A DNA stretch of 64,000 bases from Paludibacteraceae bacterium (GCA_017647145.1 JAGCLD010000023.1:1-64000), one strand, 5' to 3'. Positions 8,705 through 18,160 are shown, numbered from the stretch's first letter. Notes: generated from the sequence alone by a model not told the origin. Made by a program: numbers and translations.

Positions 8705-10195
8705 ATGGAATTATCAATAGAGTTTTTCCTTCTCATAGCATCACTACTGTTGTTTTTTAGTTTAGTGATTGGTAAGACCGGCTATAAATACGGTGTGCCA
8801 ACCCTTTTGTTGTTCTTGATAATCGGATGTGTGGCCGGTACTGATGGTTTGGGACTTCTTGATTTTAATTCGCCCCACATGGCCCAATACATAGGGGTGA
8901 TAGCCCTTAATGTCATTCTGTTTTCCGGTGGAATGGATACTCGCTTTTCAGAGATTCGTCCGGTGTTGGTTCCCGGTGTGTTGTTGGCTACAGGAGGTGT
9001 GTTGCTGACGGCATTGCTGACAGGATGTTTCGTCTATCTGATTACCAATAATTTGTTTACTTCCATGTCTTTTTCGCTGATAGAATCTCTGCTGTTGGCG
9101 AGTATTATGGCGTCCACTGATTCTGCATCAGTGTTTTCTATATTACGTTCCAAAGGACTGCACCTTAAAGAGAATATGCGCCCCCTTTTGGAGTTGGAGA
9201 GTGGTAGTAATGACCCTATGGCCTATATGCTCACTATTGTCATGCTTCAATTGCTTCATGCTCCGGAAATCAGTGGTTGGTCAGTAGTTGGTCTTTTGGC
9301 TCAACAACTCTTAGTAGGTGGTTTGTGTGGTGTGGTGCTTGGTAAAATAGCAGTGCGCATCATCAATCGTATTAATCTTGATAATGATGCTCTCTATTCC
9401 GTGTTGCTTTTCACTGTGATGTTGTTCATATTCGGTTTTACTAGTTTTGTGGGAGGTAATGGTTATCTGGCCGTTTATGTAGGAGGTCTCTTTGTGGGTA
9501 ATAGCCGGTTTGTACACAAGCGTAGTTCGTTGAAGTTTTTTGATGGTCTTACATGGTTATGTCAGATTGTGATGTTCCTGTCTTTGGGTCTTTTGGTTAA
9601 TCCCTCAGAGTTACTACCCGTGGCGGGAGTAGGTTTGTTGATTGCCATCTTTATGATTCTTGTAGGTCGTCCATTGGCAGTGTTTGCATGTCTTTCGCCT
9701 TTCAAGCGTTTCTCACGTGATGGTAAAATCTTTGCCTCGTGGGTAGGACTGCGTGGTGCTGTGCCTATCATCTTTGCTACTTATCCTTGGATAGAGGGTG
9801 TGCCACATGCAAAGATGATGTTTAATATCGTGTTCTTCATCACAATACTTTCCCTTGTGTTGCAGGGAACATTTATTGCCAAATTGGCGCATTGGCTTCA
9901 CTTGGATTTACCTATGCCGCAGAAGAATCAGTTGAAGGAGTTTGATGTTGAGTTCTCTGATGATATCAAGTCGGCTATGTGTGAGATGAAGGTGAATGCC
10001 AAGATGCTTGAAGATGGTAACCGTTTGATGGATATTGCGCTTCCCGATCATACCTTAGTGGCAATGGTTAAACGGAGTAATCGTTATTTTATCCCGCGTG
10101 GTAATACACATCTTGAGATTGGAGATGTGATTCTTCTGATTACTGATGATGAACAGGCAATGAGGGAAACCATGCAATCACTGCATGTGCAATAA
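8705..10195 (+). CDS. K+/H+ antiporter, NhaP2/CvrA type
   Basis: Monovalent cation:proton antiporter of the CPA1 family, 496 residues. About twelve membrane segments cover residues 1-400, with the family motifs GGMDTRFSE, ASTDSASVF and LESGSNDP (the Asp pair in the ion path) and LRGAVPI. The cytosolic tail (about 415-496) is an RCK_C (TrkA-C) domain, which in relatives senses ligand and favours K+ export. It begins 51 nt after the exosortase-like gene and may be the last gene of the tsaD unit. TrkA/TrkH, the matching uptake system, lies 20 kb away. Confidence 0.9.
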   Translation: MELSIEFFLLIASLLLFFSLVIGKTGYKYGVPTLLLFLIIGCVAGTDGLGLLDFNSPHMAQYIGVIALNVILFSGGMDTRFSEIRPVLVPGVLLATGGVLLTALLTGCFVYLITNNLFTSMSFSLIESLLLASIMASTDSASVFSILRSKGLHLKENMRPLLELESGSNDPMAYMLTIVMLQLLHAPEISGWSVVGLLAQQLLVGGLCGVVLGKIAVRIINRINLDNDALYSVLLFTVMLFIFGFTSFVGGNGYLAVYVGGLFVGNSRFVHKRSSLKFFDGLTWLCQIVMFLSLGLLVNPSELLPVAGVGLLIAIFMILVGRPLAVFACLSPFKRFSRDGKIFASWVGLRGAVPIIFATYPWIEGVPHAKMMFNIVFFITILSLVLQGTFIAKLAHWLHLDLPMPQKNQLKEFDVEFSDDIKSAMCEMKVNAKMLEDGNRLMDIALPDHTLVAMVKRSNRYFIPRGNTHLEIGDVILLITDDEQAMRETMQSLHVQ

Positions 10196-10282
10196 ATCAT
10201 GCCCTGTGCTTGCAGATAATGCCCATAGTTCTTTACTAGATTACAGATTATACTAATGATGTAATAAAAAAGTTTGTGAAAT

Positions 10283-10313
10283 TTTGTTATTTCAAAATAA
10301 TGTTGTACTTTTG
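10283..10313 (+). promoter_or_regulatory. Promoter of initiator tRNA
   Basis: TTTG at 10283-10286, 19 nt, TACTTTTG at 10306-10313: an ideal Bacteroidetes promoter, 16 nt before the tRNA. Confidence 0.85.
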
Positions 10314-10329
10314 CACAACGAAACAAGAT

Positions 10330-10401
<72 letters not shown>

Positions 10402-10410
10402 CTACAGAAG

Positions 10411-10437
10411 AAGATGCTCTATGGAGCGTCTTTTTTT
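10411..10437 (+). terminator. Terminator of tRNA-fMet
   Basis: AAGATGCTC, loop TATG, GAGCGTCTT, then a run of seven or more T. Starts 10 nt after the tRNA. Confidence 0.85.
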
Positions 10438-10503
10438 ATTTATGGAATTATGGCATTTGATATGTTCATGGTGTGTTATCTCTTTTTGTAATACAGCAAT
10501 ACT

Positions 10504-10722
10504 ATGGAAACAATACGTTTTAGACTTTATGAAGATGAGGAATATATCCCTCTTATCCAATTATTGAAAGCCACACATGTAGTGGGTAGTGGTAGTGAAG
10601 CTCAAATGGTAGTGTCAGAAGGCATGGTGCTACGCAATGGTGAGGTAGAACTCCGTAAGCGAGCAAAGATTACAGCCGGCGAGAAGATTGTCTTTGATAA
10701 TTTTGTTATAGAAGTGGAATAG
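10504..10722 (+). CDS. Small S4-domain RNA-binding protein
   Basis: Protein of 72 residues that is little more than an S4 fold, like the YbcJ group: RLYEDEEYIPLIQLLKAT, then the SGSEAQMVVSEGMVLRNGEVELRKRAKITAGEKI core with the alpha-L RNA-binding turn. Such proteins bind structured RNA or ribosomal particles; the exact target is unknown. Single gene between the initiator tRNA and sulP, ended by a hairpin that overlaps its stop codon. Confidence 0.85.
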   Translation: METIRFRLYEDEEYIPLIQLLKATHVVGSGSEAQMVVSEGMVLRNGEVELRKRAKITAGEKIVFDNFVIEVE

Positions 10723-10745
10723 TGGCAGCACTATTCCATTTTCGT
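10715..10745 (+). terminator. Terminator of S4 gene
   Basis: GGAATAGTG (10716-10724), loop GCAG, CACTATTCC (10729-10737), followed by T-rich ATTTTCGTTTCTT. The left arm includes the stop codon. Confidence 0.7.
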
Positions 10746-10832
10746 TTCTTAGAGCAAAATCGATTGTGTAGATGAGGTAGTGTTTATCGATACCTTGTAT
10801 GCGCTATTTTTATAAAGCTTATTGCTTGATTG

Positions 10833-10880
10833 TATCTAGTTCCTACCTAGTTCCTATCTAGTTCCTATCTGTTTTGTATC
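10833..10880. repeat. 11-bp phased tandem repeat, locus A
   Basis: Units of exactly 11 bp: TATCTAGTTCC, TACCTAGTTCC, TATCTAGTTCC, TATCTGTTTTG, then TATC. Lies in the 380-bp gene-free stretch 10723-11103, which otherwise holds only the sulP promoter. Nearly the same block is at 22772-22818. Confidence 0.9.
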
Positions 10881-10979
10881 ATAATTCCCTAGTAATGACC
10901 TGTTAAAGTCAGGATTCTGCATTGAATTGTCTGTGGATGGTATTGTACAGACCCCGTCATGCAATTTTTCCTTAAAAAG

Positions 10980-11010
10980 TTTGATTATTGCTTGAAAAAA
11001 TCTACCTTTG
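10980..11010 (+). promoter_or_regulatory. Promoter of sulP-type gene
   Basis: TTTG at 10980-10983, 19 nt, TACCTTTG at 11003-11010. The leader to the ATG at 11104 would be about 87 nt. Confidence 0.85.
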
Positions 11011-11103
11011 CACGCTCGTTTATTGCAACGACTAATTTTGGAAATTTAACTAATTATCAAATATTTATACTCTCATCAGAGAGCCCTAAAAAAACGTTAT
11101 TTT

Positions 11104-12795
11104 ATGCAATTACATTTTCAGCCTCGCTTGTTTTCATGCTTAAAGGGGTATTCTAAAGAGCAATTTTCTGCTGATGCCATGGCAGGTATCATCGTTGGTA
11201 TTGTGGCTTTACCTTTGGCAATTGCCTTTGGTATTGCTTCAGGAGTTGGTCCGACCGAAGGTTTGGTAACGGCAATCATTGCCGGTTTTTTGATTTCCTT
11301 GTTTGGAGGGACCAAGGTGCAAATTGGTGGTCCTACAGGCGCTTTCATTGTGATTATTTATGGAATTATAGAGCAACACGGTTTAAGTGGTTTGATGATT
11401 GCAACCATCATGGCAGGTATCTTGCTTGTGTTGATGGGTGTATTCAAATTAGGTAATGTGATTAAGTTTGTGCCTTATCCTGTTATTGTGGGTTTCACCG
11501 GTGGTATTGCATTGACTATCTTCTCTACTCAAATGAATGACTTGTTTGGTTTGGGCATTGAAAAGGTACCTTCTGATTTTGTGAGCAAATGGATATGTTA
11601 TTTCCAAAACTTTACTCATATCAATTGGTGGGCCTTGGCGATGGGAGTGTTAAGTGTGGTAGTTATTGTTTATACTCCTAAATTTTCGAAGAAGATACCC
11701 GGTTCGTTGGTGGCTATCATCATCATGACTTTGGTGGGATGGTTGCTGAAGACTTATGGCGGTGTCTCATTAACAACTATTGGTGACTTGTACACATTGC
11801 CTAAAGGTATGCCTGCTCCTCACCTTCCAAGTTTTGCCTTGGCAGAAGGACAAACGTTCTGGGGACTGATACAGAGTTTGTTCCCATCAGCATTGACCAT
11901 TGCTCTTTTGGGTGCTATTGAGTCATTGCTTTCGGCTATGGTGGCAGATGGTGTGATCAGCGATCATCATGATTCAAATACAGAGTTAATCGGGCAAGGT
12001 ATTGCCAATATCATTTGTCCTTTCTTCGGTGGGATCCCTGCTACGGGTGCCATTGCACGTACGATGACTAATATTAACAATGGAGGTAAGACCCCTGTGG
12101 CCGGTATTATTCATGCAGTGGTGTTGCTTCTCATTTTGTTGTGTTTAGGTCAATTGGTAGGTTTTATTCCGATGTCATGCTTGGCCGGTGTGCTGATTGT
12201 GGTGTCATACAACATGAGTGGATGGCGTTCATTTGTCGGTTTAGCAAAGAATCCGAAGTCCGATTTTGCTGTGTTGATTACAACCTTTATCCTCACTGTG
12301 ATATTTGACTTGACTATTGCAATAGAAGTAGGATTGTTGTTGGCGGTAGTGTTGTTTATTAAGCGTACGAATGATTCTACTGTGATTCGCTCATTCCATC
12401 ATGAAATAGACCCATCGAGTGACACTGACTTTGATACGCACGAAGAAAAACTTCATATTCCAGAACGTGTGGAAGTGTATGAAATCGATGGCCCTTACTT
12501 CTTTGGTATTGCTAATAAGTTTGACGAAGTCATGATGCACACGGGCGGCAACAACAAAGTTCGTATTATCCGTATGCGTAAAGTGTCGTTTATTGACTCG
12601 ACTGGTATTCACAACTTGGAATTGCTCTGTCAGCAATCACAACGAGAAGGCATACAAGTGGTGCTTTCGGGTGTGAATGAAAATGTACATGCTACACTTC
12701 AAAAGGCCGGTGTGATAGACATGTTAGGCACAGAGAATGTGTGTCGTCACATCAATATAGCCCTTGAACGTGCTCGTATGTTGGCAGAAGTTTAG
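11104..12795 (+). CDS. SulP-family anion transporter with STAS domain
   Basis: Inner-membrane SLC26/SulP transporter of 563 residues. Residues 15-430 carry 10-14 membrane segments, with the family's AGIIVGIVALPLAIAFGIASG entry helix and the GLVTAIIAGFLISLFGG and QIGGPTGAF motifs. Residues 450-560 form the cytosolic STAS domain (FIDSTGIHNLELL holds the usual phosphorylatable or binding-loop Ser). Substrate may be sulfate, bicarbonate or another anion; the sequence does not decide. It has its own promoter. Its stop codon overlaps that of the convergent metallophosphatase gene by 4 nt, with no terminator hairpin between them. Confidence 0.9.
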   Translation: MQLHFQPRLFSCLKGYSKEQFSADAMAGIIVGIVALPLAIAFGIASGVGPTEGLVTAIIAGFLISLFGGTKVQIGGPTGAFIVIIYGIIEQHGLSGLMIATIMAGILLVLMGVFKLGNVIKFVPYPVIVGFTGGIALTIFSTQMNDLFGLGIEKVPSDFVSKWICYFQNFTHINWWALAMGVLSVVVIVYTPKFSKKIPGSLVAIIIMTLVGWLLKTYGGVSLTTIGDLYTLPKGMPAPHLPSFALAEGQTFWGLIQSLFPSALTIALLGAIESLLSAMVADGVISDHHDSNTELIGQGIANIICPFFGGIPATGAIARTMTNINNGGKTPVAGIIHAVVLLLILLCLGQLVGFIPMSCLAGVLIVVSYNMSGWRSFVGLAKNPKSDFAVLITTFILTVIFDLTIAIEVGLLLAVVLFIKRTNDSTVIRSFHHEIDPSSDTDFDTHEEKLHIPERVEVYEIDGPYFFGIANKFDEVMMHTGGNNKVRIIRMRKVSFIDSTGIHNLELLCQQSQREGIQVVLSGVNENVHATLQKAGVIDMLGTENVCRHINIALERARMLAEV

Positions 12796-13625
12796 TGTGT
12801 AAGCGTAAGTGCAAGTTTTCCGATGTAAGCTCCGCTTTTTCCGGCTTGCACCACGGGAATAGAGTCGCCAAGTAAGTTGGCGACTTTTTTTTGCATATAG
12901 GAATGCGTGTGTCCCCCGATAATGGCGTCTATATGTTGTGATTGTTCAGCTAATCGAACATCAGAAGGGAGATTTTCGTCTTTATATTCCGCTCCGAGGT
13001 GTGAGAGGCAAATCACCACGTCACAATGTTCGTGCACTTTCAAGTGTTGTGCCACAGTGTTGACAGCAGCAAAGGGTTCGGAATAGATGATTCCTTGAAA
13101 ATTCTTGTCGTAAATCAGTCCTTCCGGATTCATTCCTACTCCGGTAATACCTATTTTTAGTCCGCCTTTGTGTGTAATCACGTAGGGTTTGACACATTCC
13201 TTTAATGGTGTATTTGTGACATCATAATTGCAGCAAACCACATCAAAACGCGCTTGTGCAAGTACGGCAGCCAGGGTGTCGATTCCATAATCAAATTCAT
13301 GGTTGCCCAGCGTCACAACATCATAGCCCATGCTGTTCATGGCTTCCACTTCGATTCTTCCATGATAAAAATTGTAGTAGGGTGTGCCTTGTGAGAAGTC
13401 GCCTGCGTCCACCAGGAGCATTTCAGGTGTTTCCTTTCTAATGCTGTCAATCAACGCGTGTCGTCGTGCGTATCCAGCCATATTGCCATTCTTTACTCCC
13501 GGTGACAAAGGTTCTACTTGGCTGTGTGTGTCGTTCGTGTGAAGAACAAGTAGGGTTTTTGGCAATGGTTGAGTACATGCGCACAATAGCAGAGTGATGC
13601 ACGAAAGAATGAGTTTTGACTTCAT
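12792..13625 (-). CDS. 5'-nucleotidase-type metallophosphatase lipoprotein
   Basis: Calcineurin-like phosphatase of the UshA group, 277 residues. Metal-site motifs appear in order: HTNDTHSQ, DAGDFSQG, GNHEFDYG and GGHTHSY. The ATG at 13625 gives MKSKLILSCITLLLCAC, a lipoprotein signal with lipidated Cys17; the frame stays open upstream but runs through tRNA-Arg and is not used. The protein ends just after the metallophosphatase domain and lacks the C-terminal nucleotide-binding domain of UshA. In other Bacteroidales that domain is often a separate gene, but none is next to it here. Confidence 0.88.
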   Translation of the reverse strand: MKSKLILSCITLLLCACTQPLPKTLLVLHTNDTHSQVEPLSPGVKNGNMAGYARRHALIDSIRKETPEMLLVDAGDFSQGTPYYNFYHGRIEVEAMNSMGYDVVTLGNHEFDYGIDTLAAVLAQARFDVVCCNYDVTNTPLKECVKPYVITHKGGLKIGITGVGMNPEGLIYDKNFQGIIYSEPFAAVNTVAQHLKVHEHCDVVICLSHLGAEYKDENLPSDVRLAEQSQHIDAIIGGHTHSYMQKKVANLLGDSIPVVQAGKSGAYIGKLALTLTH

Positions 13626-13778
13626 AGCGTTTGTTTTATTTGGAGTGTGACAAAAGTACACATTTATCCTCAATTCAACAAGAAAGGTGTGTTGAGAATA
13701 GGTTGTGTCTGTGTTACAGAGGATGCGTTTGCAGGCGCAAAGGATGTGTGCCTTCGGAGGGTGTGTGTGCTTTTCTTT

Positions 13779-13853
13779 TGGTAGTCCCGCCGGGAATCGA
13801 ACCCGGATCAACGGTTTAGGAAACCGCGATTCTATCCATTGAACTACAGGACC
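13779..13853 (-). tRNA. tRNA-Arg (CCT)
   Basis: Complete cloverleaf on the minus strand. The anticodon loop TTCCTAA reads CCT (codon AGG), and the T loop TTCGATT sits in a CCGGG/CCCGG stem. Acceptor stem begins with G1-U72. Here CCA is encoded (13781-13779), unlike the other two tRNAs in the window. Confidence 0.95.
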
Positions 13854-13876
13854 TCTCCTCTGCCATTTAGTATGTG

Positions 13877-13909
13877 CAAAGGTACTCAATAATTCCTATA
13901 GTAACCAAA
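13877..13909 (-). promoter_or_regulatory. Promoter of tRNA-Arg
   Basis: Minus-strand TACCTTTG at 13884-13877, 24 nt before the tRNA; TTTG at 13909-13906 is 21 nt further upstream. Confidence 0.65.
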
Positions 13910-13934
13910 TATAGGCTAAAAACTTTTGTTGTTT

Positions 13935-14684
13935 TTATTTTCCGTAGATAAATTCAGGTGCCAGATATTCAGCCTCAATTTCATCAATGGCGCTCAGGTC
14001 ATTCTCAGTAGGCACGTATGTCTCGTTGCACCAGAAATCAGCAATTCTTTCTGCCAAATTTTCCACTGAACTTACGCTTGCTGTAGCGGTGGTGATTTGT
14101 TTCAAGTTAATTACTCTTTGTCTCACACTCTCCACTCCATGCTTAGCGAGTTTTTCTTTAGAAGGTGTGATGGCTTGTTGGAGTTGATTAAAGTCCACGT
14201 TGTAGAGCATCGTGCCGTGTACGATTGTAGCTTTTGGTAGTGCGAAACATGCATTTCCAGAAACTTTGTGGTCGCCTATCATGATGTCGTTGTGAGAAGA
14301 CTTTGCGGCTCCATAGCCCAATTGGCTCAAGCAGTCGGACATTGTGTCAAGGTAGTTTTGAAACACTTCTTCGCTGTGAGTGGATGGTGCCAGATAGCTA
14401 ATCATCAAGTTTCCTCTGTCGGCATATACGCATCCGCCACCACTTTTTCGGCGATACATGGCGATGTTGTGTTGTCGGCAAAAGTCTGTGTTTACTTCGT
14501 TTTCCAAGATTTGGTGCCGACCAAAGATTACAGTAGGATCTACAATCCATGTGAAGAGTACACCCTCAAGGTCGTGTCCCATGGTTTCAGTTAAATTTTC
14601 AAGACGTTTAGCAAAATACTCCTCAGCAGCTAAATACCATACAAGTCGTTTGTTTTCCGGAAGATGTATAAATAGATGATTCAT
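13935..14684 (-). CDS. lplA: Lipoate-protein ligase A family
   Basis: Cytosolic enzyme of 249 residues that activates lipoate with ATP and attaches it to lipoyl domains of 2-oxoacid dehydrogenases or GcvH. The signature RRKSGGGCVYAD (about 78-89) and the lysine-containing HNDIMIGDHKVSGNA (about 130-144) are clear. The small C-terminal accessory domain of E. coli LplA is absent, as in many short members; octanoyltransferase activity cannot be excluded. A single gene whose upstream region holds a minus 7 box and a decamer repeat. Confidence 0.9.
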   Translation of the reverse strand: MNHLFIHLPENKRLVWYLAAEEYFAKRLENLTETMGHDLEGVLFTWIVDPTVIFGRHQILENEVNTDFCRQHNIAMYRRKSGGGCVYADRGNLMISYLAPSTHSEEVFQNYLDTMSDCLSQLGYGAAKSSHNDIMIGDHKVSGNACFALPKATIVHGTMLYNVDFNQLQQAITPSKEKLAKHGVESVRQRVINLKQITTATASVSSVENLAERIADFWCNETYVPTENDLSAIDEIEAEYLAPEFIYGK

Positions 14685-14725
14685 AATGTTGTTTTCTAAT
14701 AGTCACTATTTCTAAATTTCTTTGG

Positions 14726-14998
14726 TAAAGTTGCTCATTTTATCTGAATTACACAATAGTGATCAGGTTGATTTATGTAATTTTTAGTTTTGTTTTTCTC
14801 ATTTTTTTATTCATTAACTATTTAACGTCAGTTCGACGAATTATCACTGCCTATACATTTGGCGAATGATGCAAATTGTTATGGCTTTATAGTGTTTATA
14901 TATAATGAGTTACAAACTTGGTAGGACAACACTGCAAAGATACAACCTTCGAAAAGCGCACTGTTACGTTTCGTTACGTTTGGTGCGTTTCGTTACAA
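14726..14998 (-). promoter_or_regulatory. Upstream region of lplA with decamer repeats
   Basis: Part of a gene-free stretch (14685-15215). A minus-strand TATCTTTG lies at 14942-14935. Just upstream, over its minus 33 region, are GTTACGTTTC (14963), GTTACGTTTG (14973), GTGCGTTTC (14983) and GTTAC (14992): decamer-like direct repeats that could be operators. Nearer the gene, TTGTGTAATTCAGATAAAA (14756-14738) is identical to the promoter spacer of the SRP RNA gene, but has only a poor minus 7 match. No coding sequence seen. Confidence 0.45.
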
Positions 14999-15144
14999 TA
15001 AATTACGATATTATTTGTGTCTCTCTTTCGAGTGTGCTAATTTCCCTATCCATTTTTTAGGCTTTATCAGAACTCATATTTTGCATACAATTTTATCGCA
15101 CACCCATACTATTTCATTCGTTGAGTTCATGTTATTTATGTGTA

Positions 15145-15177
15145 CAAAAAAGCCCCATGGCGATGTACCATGGGGCT
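15145..15177 (-). terminator. Terminator of the Sus-like operon
   Basis: Perfect 10-bp stem AGCCCCATGG (15177-15168 on minus) with CCATGGGGCT (15160-15151), 7-nt loop, followed by six T on the minus strand. It lies 39 nt past the SusE stop. Confidence 0.92.
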
Positions 15178-15215
15178 AATTTTGAATCTAATGATTCTTA
15201 ATGTTGTTGACTGAA

Positions 15216-16244
15216 TTATTCAGCTGGAGTTTCTTCTGGAGCTACATAAGTTTCAATGTCGTCAGTTTGAAGGCTAACTGGCATGTTGTAGTTAGCAGCT
15301 GAATACCAAGCCCAGTTTGCGCCACCATCGTAAGAAACGAGGTATTTGTATTGGAACATAGCAGGTACTTCAAGAGTAAGAGAGAAAGTACCGTCAGCTT
15401 CTGCAGTCATAATGTATTCTGCAGGAGGAGGGCATGACCATGCAGAAGAAAGTCCAGAACCAGCAATAGCAAATTGAGTTCCTTCTGGGAAGCCAATAGG
15501 AGTCAATTTGAAAGTAGCCATACCAGCAGCGTTAGTTTCAACACATGCACTGCTTTCCCAAGATTCTACAGAAACATAGATAACTTGGTTGTCAGAGTTG
15601 ATTACGTTGTCGCCAGTGATTTGGTCACCTTTGTCAGCAGGAATAGTTACATCACCTTCAATGAGGGTTCCTTTAGCAGCTTGGAAGTTCCATGCCCAAG
15701 TACCATCTTCTTTAGAGTGAGCAACTTTAAATGCTTTGTCAGCACCCCAGTCAAAAGTTCCGGCATACCAAGTAGTAGTACCTTCTACCAATTGAGTAGC
15801 TTGACCGTTAGCAACAGCGTCACCTGGATCCCATGAAGTCAAAGAACCAGGGATAACTACGAATGAACCTTCGCAGAGAGGAGCTGGAACTTGAACACAG
15901 ATAGTAACTTTGCCTTCACCTGGAAGTTCAAGAGATGGCATATCTTCTACTACTTGTTCAACTACAACAGCAACAGTTGCAGTTTGTCCTTCATAAGTAG
16001 CAGTAACAGTAGTATTACCTACAGCAACAGCTGTAATTAAACCAGCTTCAACAGTAGCAACAGCTTCGTCTGCAGATACCCATGCAGCTTCAACATCCAT
16101 GTCGCCCATAGAAGCTTTTACTTGAATTTGATCACCTGCATTCAACACAACTTGAGAGTGTGACAATGCAAATTTGTCATTTTTTGGTTCACATGCAGTG
16201 AATAGTGCGAGAGCCGCACACAACATAAATGCAATTTTCTTCAT
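15216..16244 (-). CDS. SusE/SusF-like surface lipoprotein with Ig-like domain
   Basis: Protein of 342 residues and last gene of the glycan operon. The signal MKKIAFMLCAALALFTAC gives a lipidated Cys18. Residues 25-105 form a bacterial Ig-like (Big_2) domain (SADEAVATVEAGLITAVAVG is typical). The rest holds two beta-sandwich segments with aromatic patches (IPGSLTSWDPG, WAWNFQ, YKYLVSYDGGANWAWYS), as expected for surface glycan-binding proteins of the SusE/SusF kind. It presumably helps SusC/SusD capture an oligosaccharide; the glycan is unknown. Confidence 0.8.
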   Translation of the reverse strand: MKKIAFMLCAALALFTACEPKNDKFALSHSQVVLNAGDQIQVKASMGDMDVEAAWVSADEAVATVEAGLITAVAVGNTTVTATYEGQTATVAVVVEQVVEDMPSLELPGEGKVTICVQVPAPLCEGSFVVIPGSLTSWDPGDAVANGQATQLVEGTTTWYAGTFDWGADKAFKVAHSKEDGTWAWNFQAAKGTLIEGDVTIPADKGDQITGDNVINSDNQVIYVSVESWESSACVETNAAGMATFKLTPIGFPEGTQFAIAGSGLSSAWSCPPPAEYIMTAEADGTFSLTLEVPAMFQYKYLVSYDGGANWAWYSAANYNMPVSLQTDDIETYVAPEETPAE

Positions 16245-16286
16245 GTTTTAAAAAATTTAAATTAATATTTAGGGTTATTTAAATGG

Positions 16287-18128
16287 TTATTCTTTATATC
16301 CTTCATTTTGAGTAAAGCCATTTTCCACAACATAGTCTGGCAATGGGAACACTTTCATGTATTCCGGAGTTAGATGTGGTTTTTGACCAGGAAGATTATC
16401 GGTTGCTTTGTCATTGGTGTATTTCAAGATCCACAAGTTGGATGGGTCAGAGTTATTTTGTACGGAATTAACACCAGTGAAACGGCCGAAACGGATTAAG
16501 TCTTGACGACGATGACCTTCCCACATCAACTCACGGCAACGTTCGTTGCAGAGTTCATCCAAGGTAAGAGTTCCTGCGTTATACGCACTTGCTCCAGAAC
16601 GTGTGCGAACCAAGTTAGCAGCAGCAACAGCAGCTTCGTTTGCAACACCTCCATTAGCGCGCATTTCAGCTTCCGCTTTCATTAAATAAACGTCAGCCAA
16701 ACGATAGATAGGGAAGTCGTTACTCATGTGGTCAGCTACACCTTCTTCTACTTGGAATTTCACGAAGCGTGCACCTTCAAAGATATTATAAATTTTATTT
16801 CCTGCGCTATTGGTTAAAGTGGTAATCGTGTCAGTAAACACAGCAGGGAATTCAAAGTCGAGTGATTTCACCTTAATTTGTTCTTTTCCTTTCTTGTCAA
16901 CCCATGTACCATCCTTATTGAAGGTGGTGTCACGTCCAGCACGTTCAATGAACTCTTCCACTGTAGCCGGCCAATTTTTTGGCAGACGGGTGTATTTAGG
17001 CATTTGAAGATAAACGGTAGTGTCAACAGCAGCTTTAGCAGTCAAAGGAGCACCGGCTTTGCTGTATTGTTGACCACGTTCCCAGCAGTTGATACGTGTG
17101 TCACCTTCACCATATATTCCTAATACTTTGTGAGTGGTGCAATAACCATTCCAAGGGTCGTTCTTCAAACCATAAGAATCTTTACTTTGATAGTGAAGAC
17201 TCATCATGTGGAATTGCATACCTTTAGAGAATGATGCATCATAGAATACACACCAAATGTTTTCAGGCGATGTTTGGTTGTCAACTTTAAAGTTGTCAAA
17301 GTAGTTGGTTGCCAAAGTATAACCACCTAAAGTGATGATTGAGTCGCAATATGCAGACGCCTTTGCATAACATTCTTCAGCAGTTTGAGGCATAAGTTTT
17401 GATTTACCCACAACTCCCCATGCTTCAGCGTTCATATACATTTTTGCCAATACCATCCAACCTACATATTTGTTCACGCGTGAATACACTTTCATTTCAC
17501 TTGCTTGAGGAACATATGTAAGCAAATCGTTCATTACAGAGTCACAGATTTCGTGGCGTAGTCCTTGTTGAGCTTGATAGCCATTTTCTCCTAATTGAGA
17601 TACAAATTGTACGTTACCAAAGTTGTCAATCATTAAGTAGTGATACCAAGCGCGCAATATGTAGAGTTCAGCCATATCGGCAGGGCGTTTTTCATCCAAG
17701 CCGATAGAGCGCATCCACTTCATCATAGAGTTACATTTAGAAATTCCGCGATAAGCAAATGCCCAAGCATTATTGGCAGATTGTCCATCTTTAGAGATCT
17801 CACGTGTTTTAGAAGTCCAACGGTGATTGTGAAGTTCCCAGAATACACCACCGTCATACCAGTCACCCGCAAAGCGAGTTGGTACAACACACTCATCTGT
17901 AGTGTTTTCTTGTAAAGACCAGAATCCTTCACGGTATGCATAACCATACTCGCGTTGAAGATTTACATATACGTCACCCAACTTTGCATCGAAAGCACTT
18001 TCGCTATTTTCAAAGTTTTCGCGGTCGTATTCGCCGTAAATCTCAGGATCCAAATTACAAGCAGAGAAAGCAAATAGCATTCCTATGCTTGCCAATAAAA
18101 ATACTGATTTTTTAATTGTATGTATCAT
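16287..18128 (-). CDS. SusD/RagB family outer-membrane lipoprotein
   Basis: Protein of 613 residues. Signal peptide with lipobox FAFSAC (lipidated Cys near residue 24). The alpha-helical SusD body has TPR-like pairs, and the C-terminal signature ELCNERCRELMWEGHRRQDLIRFGRF is typical of the family. It forms the hinged lid over the SusC barrel and binds the glycan. Starts 32 nt after susC and precedes susE by 42 nt. Confidence 0.95.
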   Translation of the reverse strand: MIHTIKKSVFLLASIGMLFAFSACNLDPEIYGEYDRENFENSESAFDAKLGDVYVNLQREYGYAYREGFWSLQENTTDECVVPTRFAGDWYDGGVFWELHNHRWTSKTREISKDGQSANNAWAFAYRGISKCNSMMKWMRSIGLDEKRPADMAELYILRAWYHYLMIDNFGNVQFVSQLGENGYQAQQGLRHEICDSVMNDLLTYVPQASEMKVYSRVNKYVGWMVLAKMYMNAEAWGVVGKSKLMPQTAEECYAKASAYCDSIITLGGYTLATNYFDNFKVDNQTSPENIWCVFYDASFSKGMQFHMMSLHYQSKDSYGLKNDPWNGYCTTHKVLGIYGEGDTRINCWERGQQYSKAGAPLTAKAAVDTTVYLQMPKYTRLPKNWPATVEEFIERAGRDTTFNKDGTWVDKKGKEQIKVKSLDFEFPAVFTDTITTLTNSAGNKIYNIFEGARFVKFQVEEGVADHMSNDFPIYRLADVYLMKAEAEMRANGGVANEAAVAAANLVRTRSGASAYNAGTLTLDELCNERCRELMWEGHRRQDLIRFGRFTGVNSVQNNSDPSNLWILKYTNDKATDNLPGQKPHLTPEYMKVFPLPDYVVENGFTQNEGYKE

Positions 18129-18160
18129 ATTATTTATTTTTTATTTTAATGGATTGATGA

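Noticed and set aside
13626..13889. Upstream in-frame extension of the metallophosphatase
   Set aside because: Runs through tRNA-Arg; the ATG at 13625 directly precedes a lipoprotein signal.
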